Origin: Corynebacterium atypicum
Lineage (GTDB): Bacteria > Actinomycetota > Actinomycetes > Mycobacteriales > Mycobacteriaceae
DNA: 64,000 nucleotides
Assembly (NCBI RefSeq): GCF_000732945.1
Contig: NZ_CP008944.1
Span: 2,030,767-2,094,766 of the forward strand
Reading direction: 5' to 3'
Position 1 is the stretch's first letter. Each line of letters begins with the position of its first letter. The position numbers were made by a program, and so were the translations under genes. Below, piece by piece: positions 1 to 12,670 of this stretch. Under the pieces are notes generated by a model. It saw nothing but the letters and a program-made list of their open reading frames with translations. It was not told the DNA's origin and searched no databases.

Positions 1-897
1 CACGGCGTGCCCGGTCGTCTTCAAAAAGGCCTCTTCCAGCGAGGCCCTGCGCTCGGAGAGCTCCGCCAGCGGCAGGCTCGCGGCGAAGGCTATCTCGCCG
101 ATCTCGTCGGGCGCGCAATCGGCCACTACTACGCACGGGCGCCCGTCGGCGTCTTCGGTGCGTTCCACCTTCAGCTGATGGCGGTTGAGCTCGGCGGCCA
201 CCACCTCGAGCTGAGGCGAGCGCACGACGGTGCTCAGCGCCGAGTGCTCGCGGATGAAGGCGTGGGTGGAGGTATCCGCAATGAGCCGGCCGCGGCCGAT
301 GACCACGAGCCGCTCGGCGGTCACGGCCATCTCCGCGAGCAGATGCGAGCTGACCAGCACGGTCCGCCCTTCGGCGGCGAGCGCCTGGATCAGCCCGCGA
401 ACCCACCGGATGCCCTCCGGGTCGAGGCCGTTGACCGGCTCGTCAAGGAGCAGCACCTCCGGGTCGCCGAGCAGAGCCGCGGCCAGGCCGAGCCGCTGGG
501 ACATGCCCAGCGAAAACCCGCCGGCGTGCCGCTTGGCTACATCCGCCAGGCCCACGAGCTCCAGGACCTCATCCACCCGGTGGGCGGCGATCCCGTTCGA
601 GGTCGCGATCCAGCGCAGGTGGTTGCGCGCCGAGCGGTTGGGATGCACGGCCCGGGCCTCCAAGAGAGCCCCGACGCTGTGCAGCGGGTGCCGCAGCTTC
701 TGGTACGGCACGCCGTTGATCGTCGCCCGCCCCTCGTTGGGCTTATCCAGGCCGAGAATCATCCGCATCGTCGTCGTCTTGCCGGCGCCGTTAGGCCCGA
801 GGAACCCGGTGACCACCCCGGGCTTGACCGTAAAGCTCAAGTCCTCCACGGCGGTGGTGGAGCCGAACCTTTTTGTCAGATGGGCTACTTCAATCAC
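1..897 (-). CDS. ABC transporter ATP-binding protein (3' end outside window)
   Basis: This is the ATPase subunit of an ABC exporter of the DrrA/BcrA type, which would power a separate membrane permease. The reverse strand reads without a stop from a GTG at 897 to the window edge (299 codons). It shows Walker A GPNGAGKTTT, the signature FSLGMSQRLG, Walker B LLLDEPVNGLD and the switch histidine in SSHLLAE. The last visible residues (LEEAFLKTTG) are typical of the C-terminus of this family, so only a few codons should be missing. The permease probably lies beyond the left edge. The substrate cannot be inferred. GTG at 897 was chosen because it directly precedes the conserved IEVAHLTKRFG start; a GGGG run just upstream may be the ribosome binding site. 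Confidence 0.9.
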   Translation of the reverse strand, partial: MIEVAHLTKRFGSTTAVEDLSFTVKPGVVTGFLGPNGAGKTTTMRMILGLDKPNEGRATINGVPYQKLRHPLHSVGALLEARAVHPNRSARNHLRWIATSNGIAAHRVDEVLELVGLADVAKRHAGGFSLGMSQRLGLAAALLGDPEVLLLDEPVNGLDPEGIRWVRGLIQALAAEGRTVLVSSHLLAEMAVTAERLVVIGRGRLIADTSTHAFIREHSALSTVVRSPQLEVVAAELNRHQLKVERTEDADGRPCVVVADCAPDEIGEIAFAASLPLAELSERRASLEEAFLKTTGHAV

Positions 898-968
898 AGG
901 CCCCAGCGTGCCACAAAACCTGTGCGCTGGCGGAGTAAAACGCTAAAAAGCGCATCCCAAACACCGGG

Positions 969-1004
969 TTACAAGCCGAATTACAAGCCGGATTACCGGC
1001 CAGG
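969..1004. repeat. Three tandem 12-bp units
   Basis: Two near-identical units, TTACAAGCCGAA and TTACAAGCCGGA, are followed by a diverged third, TTACCGGCCAGG. The array ends exactly at the stop codon of the NUDIX gene and lies upstream of the ABC ATPase start. It may be replication slippage. No function is evident. Confidence 0.6.
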
Positions 1005-1439
1005 TTAGCGGAGGTGACGCAGGTACTCGCGGCACTCCGGGACCAGCTCCGCGGCTACGCGCGCGACCGTCTTGAGCGACGCCGCGAAGGCCGGCATCAG
1101 CGGCAGCGCGTGCACCTGGTCGAGTGGCACCCACCGCAGCTCAAGCGACTCTTCGTTGGCCACCGTGGGCAGCTTGTCGCCCCCGCGGGTTCGGGCCACC
1201 ACGGTGGTGTAGCTCCACCCGCCGGCAAGCTCGGGGCGGGCGGGATCCGCGGCGAACGGCCCGGCGGTGCGGGCCTGGCCGAGGATCTCGACGTCGGCGG
1301 CGCGCAGGCCGGTCTCCTCCTGCGCCTCGCGCAACGCGGCCGCGCCGGCTGACTCATGGGAATCCCGCGCCCCGCCGGGAAGCGCCCACTGCTTGGCCCC
1401 GTCGGGCCCGGCCGCCCAGCCGTTTCCGTCGCCTTCCAT
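1005..1439 (-). CDS. NUDIX hydrolase with an apparent internal deletion
   Basis: A NUDIX pyrophosphohydrolase of 144 residues. The NUDIX box is clear: GGARDSHESAGAAALREAQE followed by ETG, with the metal-binding REAQEE core. The N-terminus (MEGDGNGWAAGPDGAKQW) is the usual start of the actinobacterial family, but Trp18 is followed directly by ALPGG. As I recall the family, about 35-40 residues of beta-sheet normally separate the GAK-W motif from the TWALPGG motif. The join lies near 1385 and leaves the frame open. The likely cause is an in-frame deletion between two Trp codons, and the fold may be compromised. The substrate is unknown. A longer overlapping frame exists upstream, but the conserved N-terminus supports the ATG at 1439. 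Confidence 0.8.
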   Translation of the reverse strand: MEGDGNGWAAGPDGAKQWALPGGARDSHESAGAAALREAQEETGLRAADVEILGQARTAGPFAADPARPELAGGWSYTTVVARTRGGDKLPTVANEESLELRWVPLDQVHALPLMPAFAASLKTVARVAAELVPECREYLRHLR

Positions 1440-1608
1440 GCCGCCCAGCCTAGCCCGGCGCGCCCCACCGCTGGCGACACCGGGGCGCCGGGACGACGTA
1501 CGGCCAGACGCACCTGGGCGTCATACACGTCGCGCAGGGTAGCCTGCGCTCGCCGTGCACGCGTGGGCAATGCCTCGCACGCACGGCGGGAAAGGTTATG
1601 GTGAAGTA

Positions 1609-3149
1609 ATGATCCGGCACAAGGGCGGCCAGCCGCGCACGTCGGGCGGCCAAGCCAAGCTCCCCGGCGGGAAACACCCCCGCCGGGGCAGCCGCTACGG
1701 CCTGCGCAACCGAGCGCTGCGGCTCGACCGCTCCGAGCTTCCCGGCGATACCCAGGACCACTGGCTGGACACGGTCTCCGAGCCGGAGGACCACCCTACC
1801 GGGGTGCGCACCTGGGTCCATTCCTGGTTCTCGGTGCCGGCCTACTACCTGCGCCGCATCGGTTCCTACGTGCTGACTACCCCGGGCCGGATGATCACGC
1901 TGACGATCACCCTGGCGGTGGCGATCTTCGCCGCCGGCTACTCCATGTCGCAGTCCTCGGCCACCCGGCAGGAGAACCTGGACAAACTACTCACCGTCAC
2001 CGAGCCGACTAACTTCGCCGCACACGACCTCTATACCCAACTCTCCCTGGCAGATACGGTGACGGCGACGTCGCTGGTCCGCTCCGGGGCGCAGCAGGAC
2101 CGGGAGGCGCGCAGCTACCATTCGGCCATTGACGCCGCCTCTCTCGCGGCGTCGGAAGTGGCCGCCGGGATCGCGGAGGACGACGTCGTCGCCGCGGAGC
2201 TCATCACCACCATCCAGCGAGAGCTGCCCGTGTACACCGGCCTGGTAGAAACCGCCCGCGCCAACAGCCGGCAGGGCAACCCGGTGGCGGTCTCCTACGC
2301 GGCCACCGCCTCCGCCCTGCTGCGCGACGAGGTGCTGCCCGCCGCCGAGGACCTCTTCGAGCACACCAGCACCCAGGTGGCCGAGGCCCAAGCCGACGTC
2401 ACCCGGCCGCAGTTCGTTCCGCTGTCCGGACTGTTTGCCGCGGTGTTCTTCCTCCTGCTCGCCCAGCTGTGGCTCTGGCGCAAGACTAGGCGGCGCTTCA
2501 ATCGCGGCTTCCTGGCGGCGACGGCACTGATGGTCATCGCTATCTTGTGGGTCAGCGTCTCAAACTGGGCCACCTGGCAGGCCGGCTACCGCGGCTTTGA
2601 CCAGGCCGCGCGCCCGTGGGACCTGCTGACCACAGCCCGCATCGAGGCCCAGCAGTCGCGCACCGCGGAGACCATGGCCCTGGTGCGCCGCCAACCGCTG
2701 GGCGCGGGCACCGACCCCTTCGAGGCGACGACTCGCCAAGTGCGCGCGGCCCTCGACGCCAGCGCCGCGGCCAGCCCTGCCCCCTCGACCCCCGGCGCCG
2801 GCGCGTCGGCCGACCTCATCGCGGAGGCCAACGAGGCCCTCGACCAGTGGATCCGAGCCCACGAGAAGCTCACCCTGGCCCTGGATAGCGGAGATTTTGC
2901 AGAGAGCGAAAGGCTGACCACAGACACGACGATGCGCCACGGGGACACCCCGACGACGGCAACCGCCTTTGCCAGGCTCGACCGGGCGCTCACGGGCCTG
3001 ATCTCTGAATCGCGGGCGGTGATGCGCTCGTTTATCGCCGATGGGCTGGCCGCCACCACGCTCATCGCGGCGGCGGTGCTGCTGCTCTCGCTGGGCGCGG
3101 TGATCGCGATCGTCGTCGGCATCCGGCCGAGGTTCCAGGAGTATCTGTG

Positions 3150-3150
<1 letters not shown>
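1609..3150 (+). CDS. glnX: GlnX-like membrane signalling protein
   Basis: An integral membrane protein of about 513 residues, first gene of the glnX-glnH-pknG set. In C. glutamicum GlnX is proposed to pass the amino-acid signal from lipoprotein GlnH across the membrane to kinase PknG. Four hydrophobic segments are visible: MITLTITLAVAIFAAGYSM after a basic N-terminal region, LSGLFAAVFFLLLAQLWLW, FLAATALMVIAILWVSVSNW and LIAAAVLLLSLGAVIAIVVG at the C-terminus. The loops between TM1 and TM2 and between TM3 and TM4 are long and helical, as in extracytoplasmic sensor regions. The open frame extends upstream to 1555, but the ATG at 1609 has GGGAAAGG about 13 bases before it and is preferred. The stop overlaps the start of glnH. 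The assignment rests mainly on gene order and topology. Confidence 0.85.
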
Positions 3151-6899
<3,749 letters not shown>

Positions 6900-6979
6900 G
6901 TTCCCGGCGCGGAATCCTCCGGCCGGGGTGGGCTCAGCGCCGCGGGGCGCGGGCTCGGCGGCACACAGGCGAGCGGAAG

Positions 6980-8173
6980 CTACTCGACGAAGCCGACGGC
7001 GTAGCGGGCGATCGCCAGCTCCTCGTTAGTGGGGATGACAAAGACCTTGATGGCCGAGTCATCGGTGGAGATCTGGCGCGGCCCGTCGTTCGGCCCGGCG
7101 TTGCGGTCCGGATCGATCTTGATGCCGAACGGCTCCATGCCGGCCAGGGCGTCGGCGCGCACGTTCGAGTCGTTTTCGCCGACGCCGGCGGTGAACGTGA
7201 TCGCGTTGACCCTGCCCAGCGAAACCAGGTAGGCGCCGATGTAGCGGCGCAGCTGGTGGATGTAGACGTTGTAGGCCAACCAGGCGTCGTCGTTTTCGGC
7301 CGTGATCAGGTCGCGCAGGGCGCGGAAGTCGTTGACCCCGGCCAGCCCCTTCACACCGGACTGCTTGTTCAGCAGATTGTCGATCTCATCGATCGACATC
7401 CCGTTGCGGTAGAGGTGGAACACGATGCCCGGGTCGATGTCGCCGGAGCGGGTGCCCATGGCAAGACCCGCCAGCGGGGTAAGGCCCATGGAGGTATCCA
7501 CGGCCATGCCGCCGCGGATCGCCGCCGCCGAGGCGCCGTTGCCCAGGTGCAAGGTGATCTGGTTGACCGCCTCGGCCGGCAGTCCCAAAAGCTCCGGCAC
7601 CTGCTGAGAGACGTACTCGTGGCTGGTGCCGTGGAAGCCGTAGCGGCGCACCGAGTGTTCCGCGGCGACGTCCTTGGCGATCGGGTAGATCGCAGCTGCC
7701 GGCGGCAGGGTGTGGAAGAAGCCGGTGTCGAACACGGCGACGTGCGGGATGTCCGGCAGCATCGCGCGGGCGACCTCGATGCCGGAGATGTTGGCCGGAT
7801 TGTGCAGCGGGGCCAGTGGGATGAGCTCGCGGATCATGTCCAGGATCTGATCGGTGATCAGCTCCGGGGCGGAGAACAGGATGCCGCCGTGGACCACGCG
7901 GTGCCCGCAGGCGATCACGTCGACCTGGGTGGGCCCGCACTCGTGCTGGTCCATCAGATCGAACGCCAGCTTAAGCCCGGCGGTGTGATCCTCGATCTCC
8001 TGCTCGACGGCGAACGTGCCCTTCTGGGTCTTGAGCGTGACCGCTCCCTTGGGCTCGCCGATCTGCTCGACAAGCCCGGAGACGAACGGCTTCTCTGTCG
8101 CGTCTGCCAGCGGGTCAACCAGCTGGAACTTGATGGACGAGGAGCCGGAGTTTAAGACAAGCGCATAAGACAT
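6980..8173 (-). CDS. ackA: Acetate kinase
   Basis: Converts acetyl phosphate and ADP to acetate and ATP, and the reverse during acetate use. It has 397 residues, the usual family length. ASKHA-fold motifs are in order: NSGSSSIKF at the N-terminus, [29 protein letters not shown] with the catalytic His, HLGNGAS, and [17 protein letters not shown]. The ATG at 8173 lies 6 nt after the pta stop, so pta and ackA form one operon transcribed from upstream of pta. In C. glutamicum this pair is induced on acetate through RamA/RamB; no binding site was firmly identified here. Confidence 0.97.
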   Translation of the reverse strand: MSYALVLNSGSSSIKFQLVDPLADATEKPFVSGLVEQIGEPKGAVTLKTQKGTFAVEQEIEDHTAGLKLAFDLMDQHECGPTQVDVIACGHRVVHGGILFSAPELITDQILDMIRELIPLAPLHNPANISGIEVARAMLPDIPHVAVFDTGFFHTLPPAAAIYPIAKDVAAEHSVRRYGFHGTSHEYVSQQVPELLGLPAEAVNQITLHLGNGASAAAIRGGMAVDTSMGLTPLAGLAMGTRSGDIDPGIVFHLYRNGMSIDEIDNLLNKQSGVKGLAGVNDFRALRDLITAENDDAWLAYNVYIHQLRRYIGAYLVSLGRVNAITFTAGVGENDSNVRADALAGMEPFGIKIDPDRNAGPNDGPRQISTDDSAIKVFVIPTNEELAIARYAVGFVE

Positions 8174-8179
8174 TGCGGG

Positions 8180-9568
8180 TTATTTTCCTCCAGCCTGGAT
8201 CGCGGTGATGGCTACGGTGTTGACGATGTCCGGGACGGTAGCGCCCCGGGAGAGGTCGTTGACCGGCTTGTTCAAGCCCTGCAAGATCGGGCCGACGGCG
8301 AGCGCACCCGAAGTGCGCTGCACCGCCTTGTAGCCGATGTTTCCGGCCTCGAGGTCCGGGAAGATGAAGACGTTAGCCTGGCCGGCTACCGGAGAGCCGG
8401 GCATCTTCTTTGCCGCCACGCCCGCGTCGCACGCGGCGTCGAACTGCAGTGGCCCGTCGACGGCCAGCTCCCCGTCGGCCTGCTTGGCGGCCGCGACGGC
8501 GGCGACGGCGCGCTCAACGTCCTGGCCGGCTCCGGAGCTACCCGAGGAGTAGGACAGGATAGCAACCTTGGGGTCGATGCCAAACTGGGCGGCGGTGCGA
8601 GCCGAAACCACGGCGATCTCGCCGAGCTGCTCGGCCGTCGGATTCGGGTTCACGGCGCAATCGCCAAACGCCCAGAGCTTGCCGCTCAGGATCATCAGGA
8701 AGATCGAAGAGACCATCGAGGCGTCCGGGCTCGTGCGGATGATCTGCAACGCCGGGCGAATCGTCTCCGCCGTGGTGTGCGCGGCCCCAGAAACCATGCC
8801 GTCGGCGGCGCCGGTGTGCACGAGCATGGTGGCGAAGTAGGAGACGTCATTCATCTGCTCGCGGGCCTGCTCGATGGTCACGCCCTTCTTGGCGCGCAGC
8901 TTGGCAAACTCGGCGGCGAACTCCTCGCGGCGCGGGTCGGTGAGGTGGTCGACCACCTCGGCGTCGCTCAAGTCCAGGCCGAGTTCCTCAGCGCGCTGGG
9001 CGACCTTTTCCGGATCTCCGAGGATGGTCAGCCGGGCGACCTTGCCCTTGAGCAGTTGATCGGCGGCGCGCAGGATGCGGTCGTCGTCGCCCTCGGGCAG
9101 CACGATGTGCGAGGCCTGCGCGCGGGCCTTATCCAACAGCCAGTGCTCGAAGACGGGCGCGCTCATCTGCGCGGTGACGTCCTGGGCCGCGGCGTCAGCA
9201 AGCACGGCGGAAGCCTGCAGCCCTTCGGCGGTGGTCGTCGTCGCCACGGTGGCCCCGTGGGTGGCGGCCTCCTCGGCGGCGCGGTCGGCGGCCTGGCCAG
9301 GGGCGGCCGCGATGATCACCACGGGCACGCCGAGCGCCGCGGCGACCTGTGCGTCGAAGCCCAGGGCACCCGTGCCACGCAACAGGGCGGGCCCGCTCTT
9401 CAGGGGCTCAGCGGCCAGAATCTCGCTGACGGTCTTGCCGACCTCCTCGACGCGGAGGTCGGTCAGCTTCGCCTCTGCGGCGAGCTTAGGGATGTCGATG
9501 CCATCGAAGGTGCGGTTGGCTACGGTCACCAAAACCGAGTTGGCCTGGCCTGACGCCGTCTGAGTCAT
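8180..9568 (-). CDS. pta: Phosphate acetyltransferase
   Basis: Interconverts acetyl-CoA and acetyl phosphate, upstream of acetate kinase. The protein has 462 residues: an N-terminal region with DRTG/BioD-like character (NSVLVTVANRTFDGIDIPKL) and a C-terminal phosphotransacetylase domain starting near EHWLLDKARAQASHIVLPEG, with the active-site loop SYSSGSSGAGQDV and the end YKAVQRTSGALAVGPILQGL. The ATG at 9568 has AAAGGTGG upstream. It is the first gene of the pta-ackA operon. The promoter should lie between 9585 and about 9680, next to the 9655-9672 palindrome. Confidence 0.96.
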   Translation of the reverse strand: MTQTASGQANSVLVTVANRTFDGIDIPKLAAEAKLTDLRVEEVGKTVSEILAAEPLKSGPALLRGTGALGFDAQVAAALGVPVVIIAAAPGQAADRAAEEAATHGATVATTTTAEGLQASAVLADAAAQDVTAQMSAPVFEHWLLDKARAQASHIVLPEGDDDRILRAADQLLKGKVARLTILGDPEKVAQRAEELGLDLSDAEVVDHLTDPRREEFAAEFAKLRAKKGVTIEQAREQMNDVSYFATMLVHTGAADGMVSGAAHTTAETIRPALQIIRTSPDASMVSSIFLMILSGKLWAFGDCAVNPNPTAEQLGEIAVVSARTAAQFGIDPKVAILSYSSGSSGAGQDVERAVAAVAAAKQADGELAVDGPLQFDAACDAGVAAKKMPGSPVAGQANVFIFPDLEAGNIGYKAVQRTSGALAVGPILQGLNKPVNDLSRGATVPDIVNTVAITAIQAGGK

Positions 9569-9654
9569 AGTGTGGGACCACCTTTCCGTGGGCGTGTACT
9601 ACGTGCCATCTAGCTTGCCGGCACTCATAAAAAACCAATATCGAGTAGTTAACT

Positions 9655-9672
9655 GGCCACTATAATGTGGCC
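9655..9672. promoter_or_regulatory. 18-bp palindrome enclosing a TATAAT hexamer
   Basis: GGCCAC-TATAAT-GTGGCC is a perfect inverted repeat with a -10-like core in the centre of the 447-bp divergent region between pta and fprA. It lies about 87 bp upstream of the pta start codon and 344 bp upstream of fprA. It could be an operator for a dimeric regulator. Which gene it serves is unknown. The rest of 9569-10015 holds no convincing gene; short frames there lack coding character. Confidence 0.45.
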
Positions 9673-9988
9673 GGCAGCACCGCAAGCACTTATGTGTGAT
9701 TGTTTTTTGATTATCCGCCATCCCGGCTACGCACCCGCACCGCACGCGAGCCCGCATCACCGGCTCCGCTTTCCCAAACTCGACCGCGCTCACCAGCGTC
9801 GATCTCTACCTCCGACGCCTTTACACTCTGCATAGAATAGAAAGCCTGGCGAAGCTTCCTGAACGCGCCGGCACCCACTACACTGGGCTGCCCGGGAGCT
9901 CAGCCTCGCCCCAGCCAGGCACAGAAGCGCTGGCCTGAGCGTTCGTCCGATCGTCCCGGAGGGCACCAACGTGCTCAATCGTCACCCC

Positions 9989-10003
9989 TAAAATAGCAAA
10001 GGA
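9989..10003 (+). promoter_or_regulatory. Likely fprA -10 element and ribosome binding site
   Basis: TAAAAT at 9989-9994 resembles a corynebacterial -10 and would start a transcript near 10001. AAAGGA at 9998-10003 is a suitable ribosome binding site for the ATG at 10016. These partly conflict, because the start site would fall inside the ribosome binding site, so the promoter may lie further upstream, for example at the TAGAAT near 9832. Confidence 0.35.
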
Positions 10004-10015
10004 ACTACCATTACG

Positions 10016-11392
10016 ATGTCTCAACCCTTGCGCGTAGCCGTAATTGGCTCTGGCCCAGCCGGTATTTATGCTTCTGACCTATTAATCAAGTCCGGCAAGG
10101 ACGTCGAGATCGACCTCTTCGAGCGGATGCCCGCCCCCTTCGGTCTCATCCGATACGGGGTAGCGCCGGACCATCCGCGCATCAAGGGCATCGTAAAATC
10201 CCTGCACAACGTACTCGACAAGCCGCAGATCCGGCTCCTAGGCAACATCGACGTGGGCGTGGACGTCAGCGTGGCAGACCTCTCACAATTTTACGATGCT
10301 GTCATCTTCGCCACCGGGGCTACCGGCGACCGCGATCTGGACATCCCCGGCGCCGATCTCGACGGCGTCCACGGAGCCGGCGAGTTCGTCGGATTCTACG
10401 ACGGCAACCCGAACTTCAAGCGCGACTGGGACCTCACCGCCGAGCAGGTCGCCGTGATCGGCGTGGGCAACGTCGGCCTCGACATCTCCCGCGTGCTGGC
10501 CAAGACCGCCGACGAGCTACACGTCACCGAGATTCCGGACAACGTCTTTACCAACCTGTCCGCCAGCGCCGCCCGCGAGGTCCACATCTTTGGCCGGCGC
10601 GGCCCCGCCCAGGCTAAGTTCACCCCACTGGAACTCAAAGAGCTCGACCAGTCGCCGACGATCGAGGTCACCGTCGATCCGGAAGACATCGACTACGACG
10701 CCGCGAGCGAGGAGGCGCGCCGCGAGTCAAAGTCCCAGGACCTGGTCTGCCAGACGCTCGAGCACTACGCCATCCGCGATACTAAGGGTGCCCCGCACCT
10801 GCTACAGATCCACTTCTTCGAGGCCCCCGTCGAGATCCTCGGCGAGAACGGCAAGGTCACCGGCCTGAAGACGGAGCGGATGCAGCTCGACGGCAACGGG
10901 GGCGTGACCGGCACCGGCACGTATACCACCTGGCCCTGCCAGGCGGTCTACCGCGCGGTGGGCTACCGCTCGGACCCGGTCACCGGGGTCCCGTTCGACG
11001 CCCAACGCGCCGTGATCCCCAACGACGGCGGTCACGTCTTGGACGAGGACGGCAACGTGCTCGGCGGCCTTTACACCACCGGCTGGATCAAACGTGGGCC
11101 GGTCGGGCTTATCGGCAACACGAAGTCCGACGCCAAAGAGACCACCGGCATGCTCCTGGAGGACTACGACGCCGGTAAGCTAACTGCGCTCGCCGCCGAC
11201 GCCGGCTCTGCGGTGCTGCAGTTCCTTCAGAATAAAGGCCTGGCGGTGACCACCTGGGAAGGCTGGCACCGGCTCGACGCCGCCGAGCGCGCGGCCGGCG
11301 AGGCCGAGGGCCGCGAGCGCAAGAAGATCGTCGAGTGGGACGAGATGGTCTCTCACGCCGCCCGCGAGGATGGCGACCGCGCGTCGCTGTAG
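10016..11392 (+). CDS. fprA: Ferredoxin/adrenodoxin-type NADP reductase FprA
   Basis: A cytosolic FAD flavoprotein of 458 residues that moves electrons between NADPH and ferredoxin, like mycobacterial FprA and mitochondrial adrenodoxin reductase. Motifs: the FAD Rossmann loop GSGPAGIYASDLL at the N-terminus; the next conserved block, FGLIRYGVAPDHPRIK; an NADP-binding loop GVGNVGLDISRVL; FGRRGPAQAKFT; and the C-terminal FAD-contact segment GWIKRGPVGLIGNTKSDA. It stands alone between pta and the convergent lacI-type gene, as in C. glutamicum. The physiological ferredoxin partner is not in this window. Confidence 0.95.
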   Translation: MSQPLRVAVIGSGPAGIYASDLLIKSGKDVEIDLFERMPAPFGLIRYGVAPDHPRIKGIVKSLHNVLDKPQIRLLGNIDVGVDVSVADLSQFYDAVIFATGATGDRDLDIPGADLDGVHGAGEFVGFYDGNPNFKRDWDLTAEQVAVIGVGNVGLDISRVLAKTADELHVTEIPDNVFTNLSASAAREVHIFGRRGPAQAKFTPLELKELDQSPTIEVTVDPEDIDYDAASEEARRESKSQDLVCQTLEHYAIRDTKGAPHLLQIHFFEAPVEILGENGKVTGLKTERMQLDGNGGVTGTGTYTTWPCQAVYRAVGYRSDPVTGVPFDAQRAVIPNDGGHVLDEDGNVLGGLYTTGWIKRGPVGLIGNTKSDAKETTGMLLEDYDAGKLTALAADAGSAVLQFLQNKGLAVTTWEGWHRLDAAERAAGEAEGRERKKIVEWDEMVSHAAREDGDRASL

Positions 11393-11425
11393 CCGGGCTA
11401 GCTGGGAATATCGCCGGCGCTGCCG

Positions 11426-12541
11426 CTATCCGCGCGGCGCGCTCACCGAGGCGCGCTCGACAAGCGGCATATCCACCACAAAGGCCTCTCCTACCGGCCC
11501 CGGGAACATCCGGGCATGGGCGGCCGCGCCGGTGTGCGCACGCTTGACCCCGCGCAGCTCGGTGGGCTCTAAGACCAGCTGGGCGGCGCGCCGGCCCATC
11601 TCCAAGTACGGCAGCGCCATCGTGGTCAACCCCGGGTCGAGGTAAGACGCCAACACTTCGTCGTCGAACGAGATGACCGAAAGCTCCTCTGGGATACGCA
11701 CCCCGGCGTGCGCCGCCGCCTGGAAGAGCCCGAACGCAATGCGGTCATTGCCCGCAATAACGGCCGTGATCGGGGCGTCCGCGTGCGCCCGGTTGAAATC
11801 CCGGATCGCCGCGAACGCCTGCGCCCCCAGCGGCGGCTCCCACACGCTGCCCGGCACTTCGAGCGCGAGCTCGACGCCCGCCGCCGCCAACGCGGCGTCG
11901 ATACTCGCCATGCGCACGCTGATGCATACCGACACCTCGGAATCGCAGGCCGCCTCGTCGCGCCCGACGAGGGCGATGCGCCGGTGGCCGCGGGCGAGCA
12001 GGTATTCCGCCGCGCTCGCCCCAGAGACCGTCTCATCGGGCAACACGGCCGGCAGCTGCCAGTCAGTGCCGGCGACGGTGGCCGTGCCGTTTGCGATCAC
12101 CGCCTTGAGCGAGGCCGGCAACCTGGGGACCGTCACGTGCCGGGACTTCATCAGCGCAAAGACCAGGCCGTCCACCCTGCGGGAAACTAACGCGCTGACC
12201 GCCGCGTCGAGGCGCTTGGGATCAAAGGAGCACTCGTTGATGAGCACCAGGTTGTTGCTCTTTTCGGCCACATCGATGGCCCCTCGAATCAGGGCGGAGG
12301 CAAAGCGCGTCGTGGCTACCTCGTCTGAGATGAATCCGATGGTCCGCGACTTTCCGGTGCGCAGCGACCTCGCCGTGGGGTCTGGGTGGTAGCCCAGCTC
12401 TGCCGCGGCGGCGCGGACGCGCTCGGCAGTAGCCGGGGTGATCCGGGTGCCGGGGCGCTGGTTGAGCACCAGGCTGGCCGTCCCCGGGGTAACCCCGGCC
12501 GCCTTAGCCACCTGGGCGAGCGTGGGTCGCCGGTTAGTCAC
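11426..12541 (-). CDS. LacI-family repressor of the beta-fructoside locus
   Basis: A DNA-binding regulator of about 371 residues. The N-terminal helix-turn-helix TLAQVAKAAGVTPGTASLVL is followed by the LacI hinge region and a periplasmic-binding-like sensor domain (RTIGFISDEVATTRFASALI). The frame is open to 12616, but GTG at 12541 starts one residue run before the HTH and leaves the operator-like sequence at 12609-12621 outside the coding region, so it is preferred. The gene is divergent to an MFS symporter and GH32 hydrolase, so it most likely represses them until a sugar such as sucrose binds. That role is inferred from position. Confidence 0.85.
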   Translation of the reverse strand: MTNRRPTLAQVAKAAGVTPGTASLVLNQRPGTRITPATAERVRAAAAELGYHPDPTARSLRTGKSRTIGFISDEVATTRFASALIRGAIDVAEKSNNLVLINECSFDPKRLDAAVSALVSRRVDGLVFALMKSRHVTVPRLPASLKAVIANGTATVAGTDWQLPAVLPDETVSGASAAEYLLARGHRRIALVGRDEAACDSEVSVCISVRMASIDAALAAAGVELALEVPGSVWEPPLGAQAFAAIRDFNRAHADAPITAVIAGNDRIAFGLFQAAAHAGVRIPEELSVISFDDEVLASYLDPGLTTMALPYLEMGRRAAQLVLEPTELRGVKRAHTGAAAHARMFPGPVGEAFVVDMPLVERASVSAPRG

Positions 12542-12572
12542 GCTGCTTACTGTACTGGCCTCGCCGGCCAGC

Positions 12573-12621
12573 TGTGCCAAACGCCACACCACCGAAAGTT
12601 GCAACAGCTTTGCCAAGCAAA
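12573..12621. promoter_or_regulatory. Operator region between the LacI gene and MFS symporter
   Basis: TTTGCCAAGCAAA at 12609-12621 is a perfect inverted repeat (TTTGC, 3-bp centre, GCAAA), the size and style of a LacI-family half-site pair. TGTGCCAAACGCCACA at 12573-12588 matches the TGTG-N8-CACA frame of the corynebacterial CRP-like regulator GlxR, with mismatches inside. Both lie in the 129-bp divergent gap. Binding is inferred, not shown. Confidence 0.45.
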
Positions 12622-12670
12622 CCTAAGATGAACAGTGCTAAATCGTTTTTTCAGATGGAAACGAGACCAC

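Noticed and set aside
7..1008. Long forward frames at the left edge
   Set aside because: They are antisense to an ABC ATPase with all motifs intact and have no recognisable protein features.
9599..9978. Two small reverse frames between pta and fprA
   Set aside because: There is no ribosome binding site or coding character, and they overlap likely promoter sequence.
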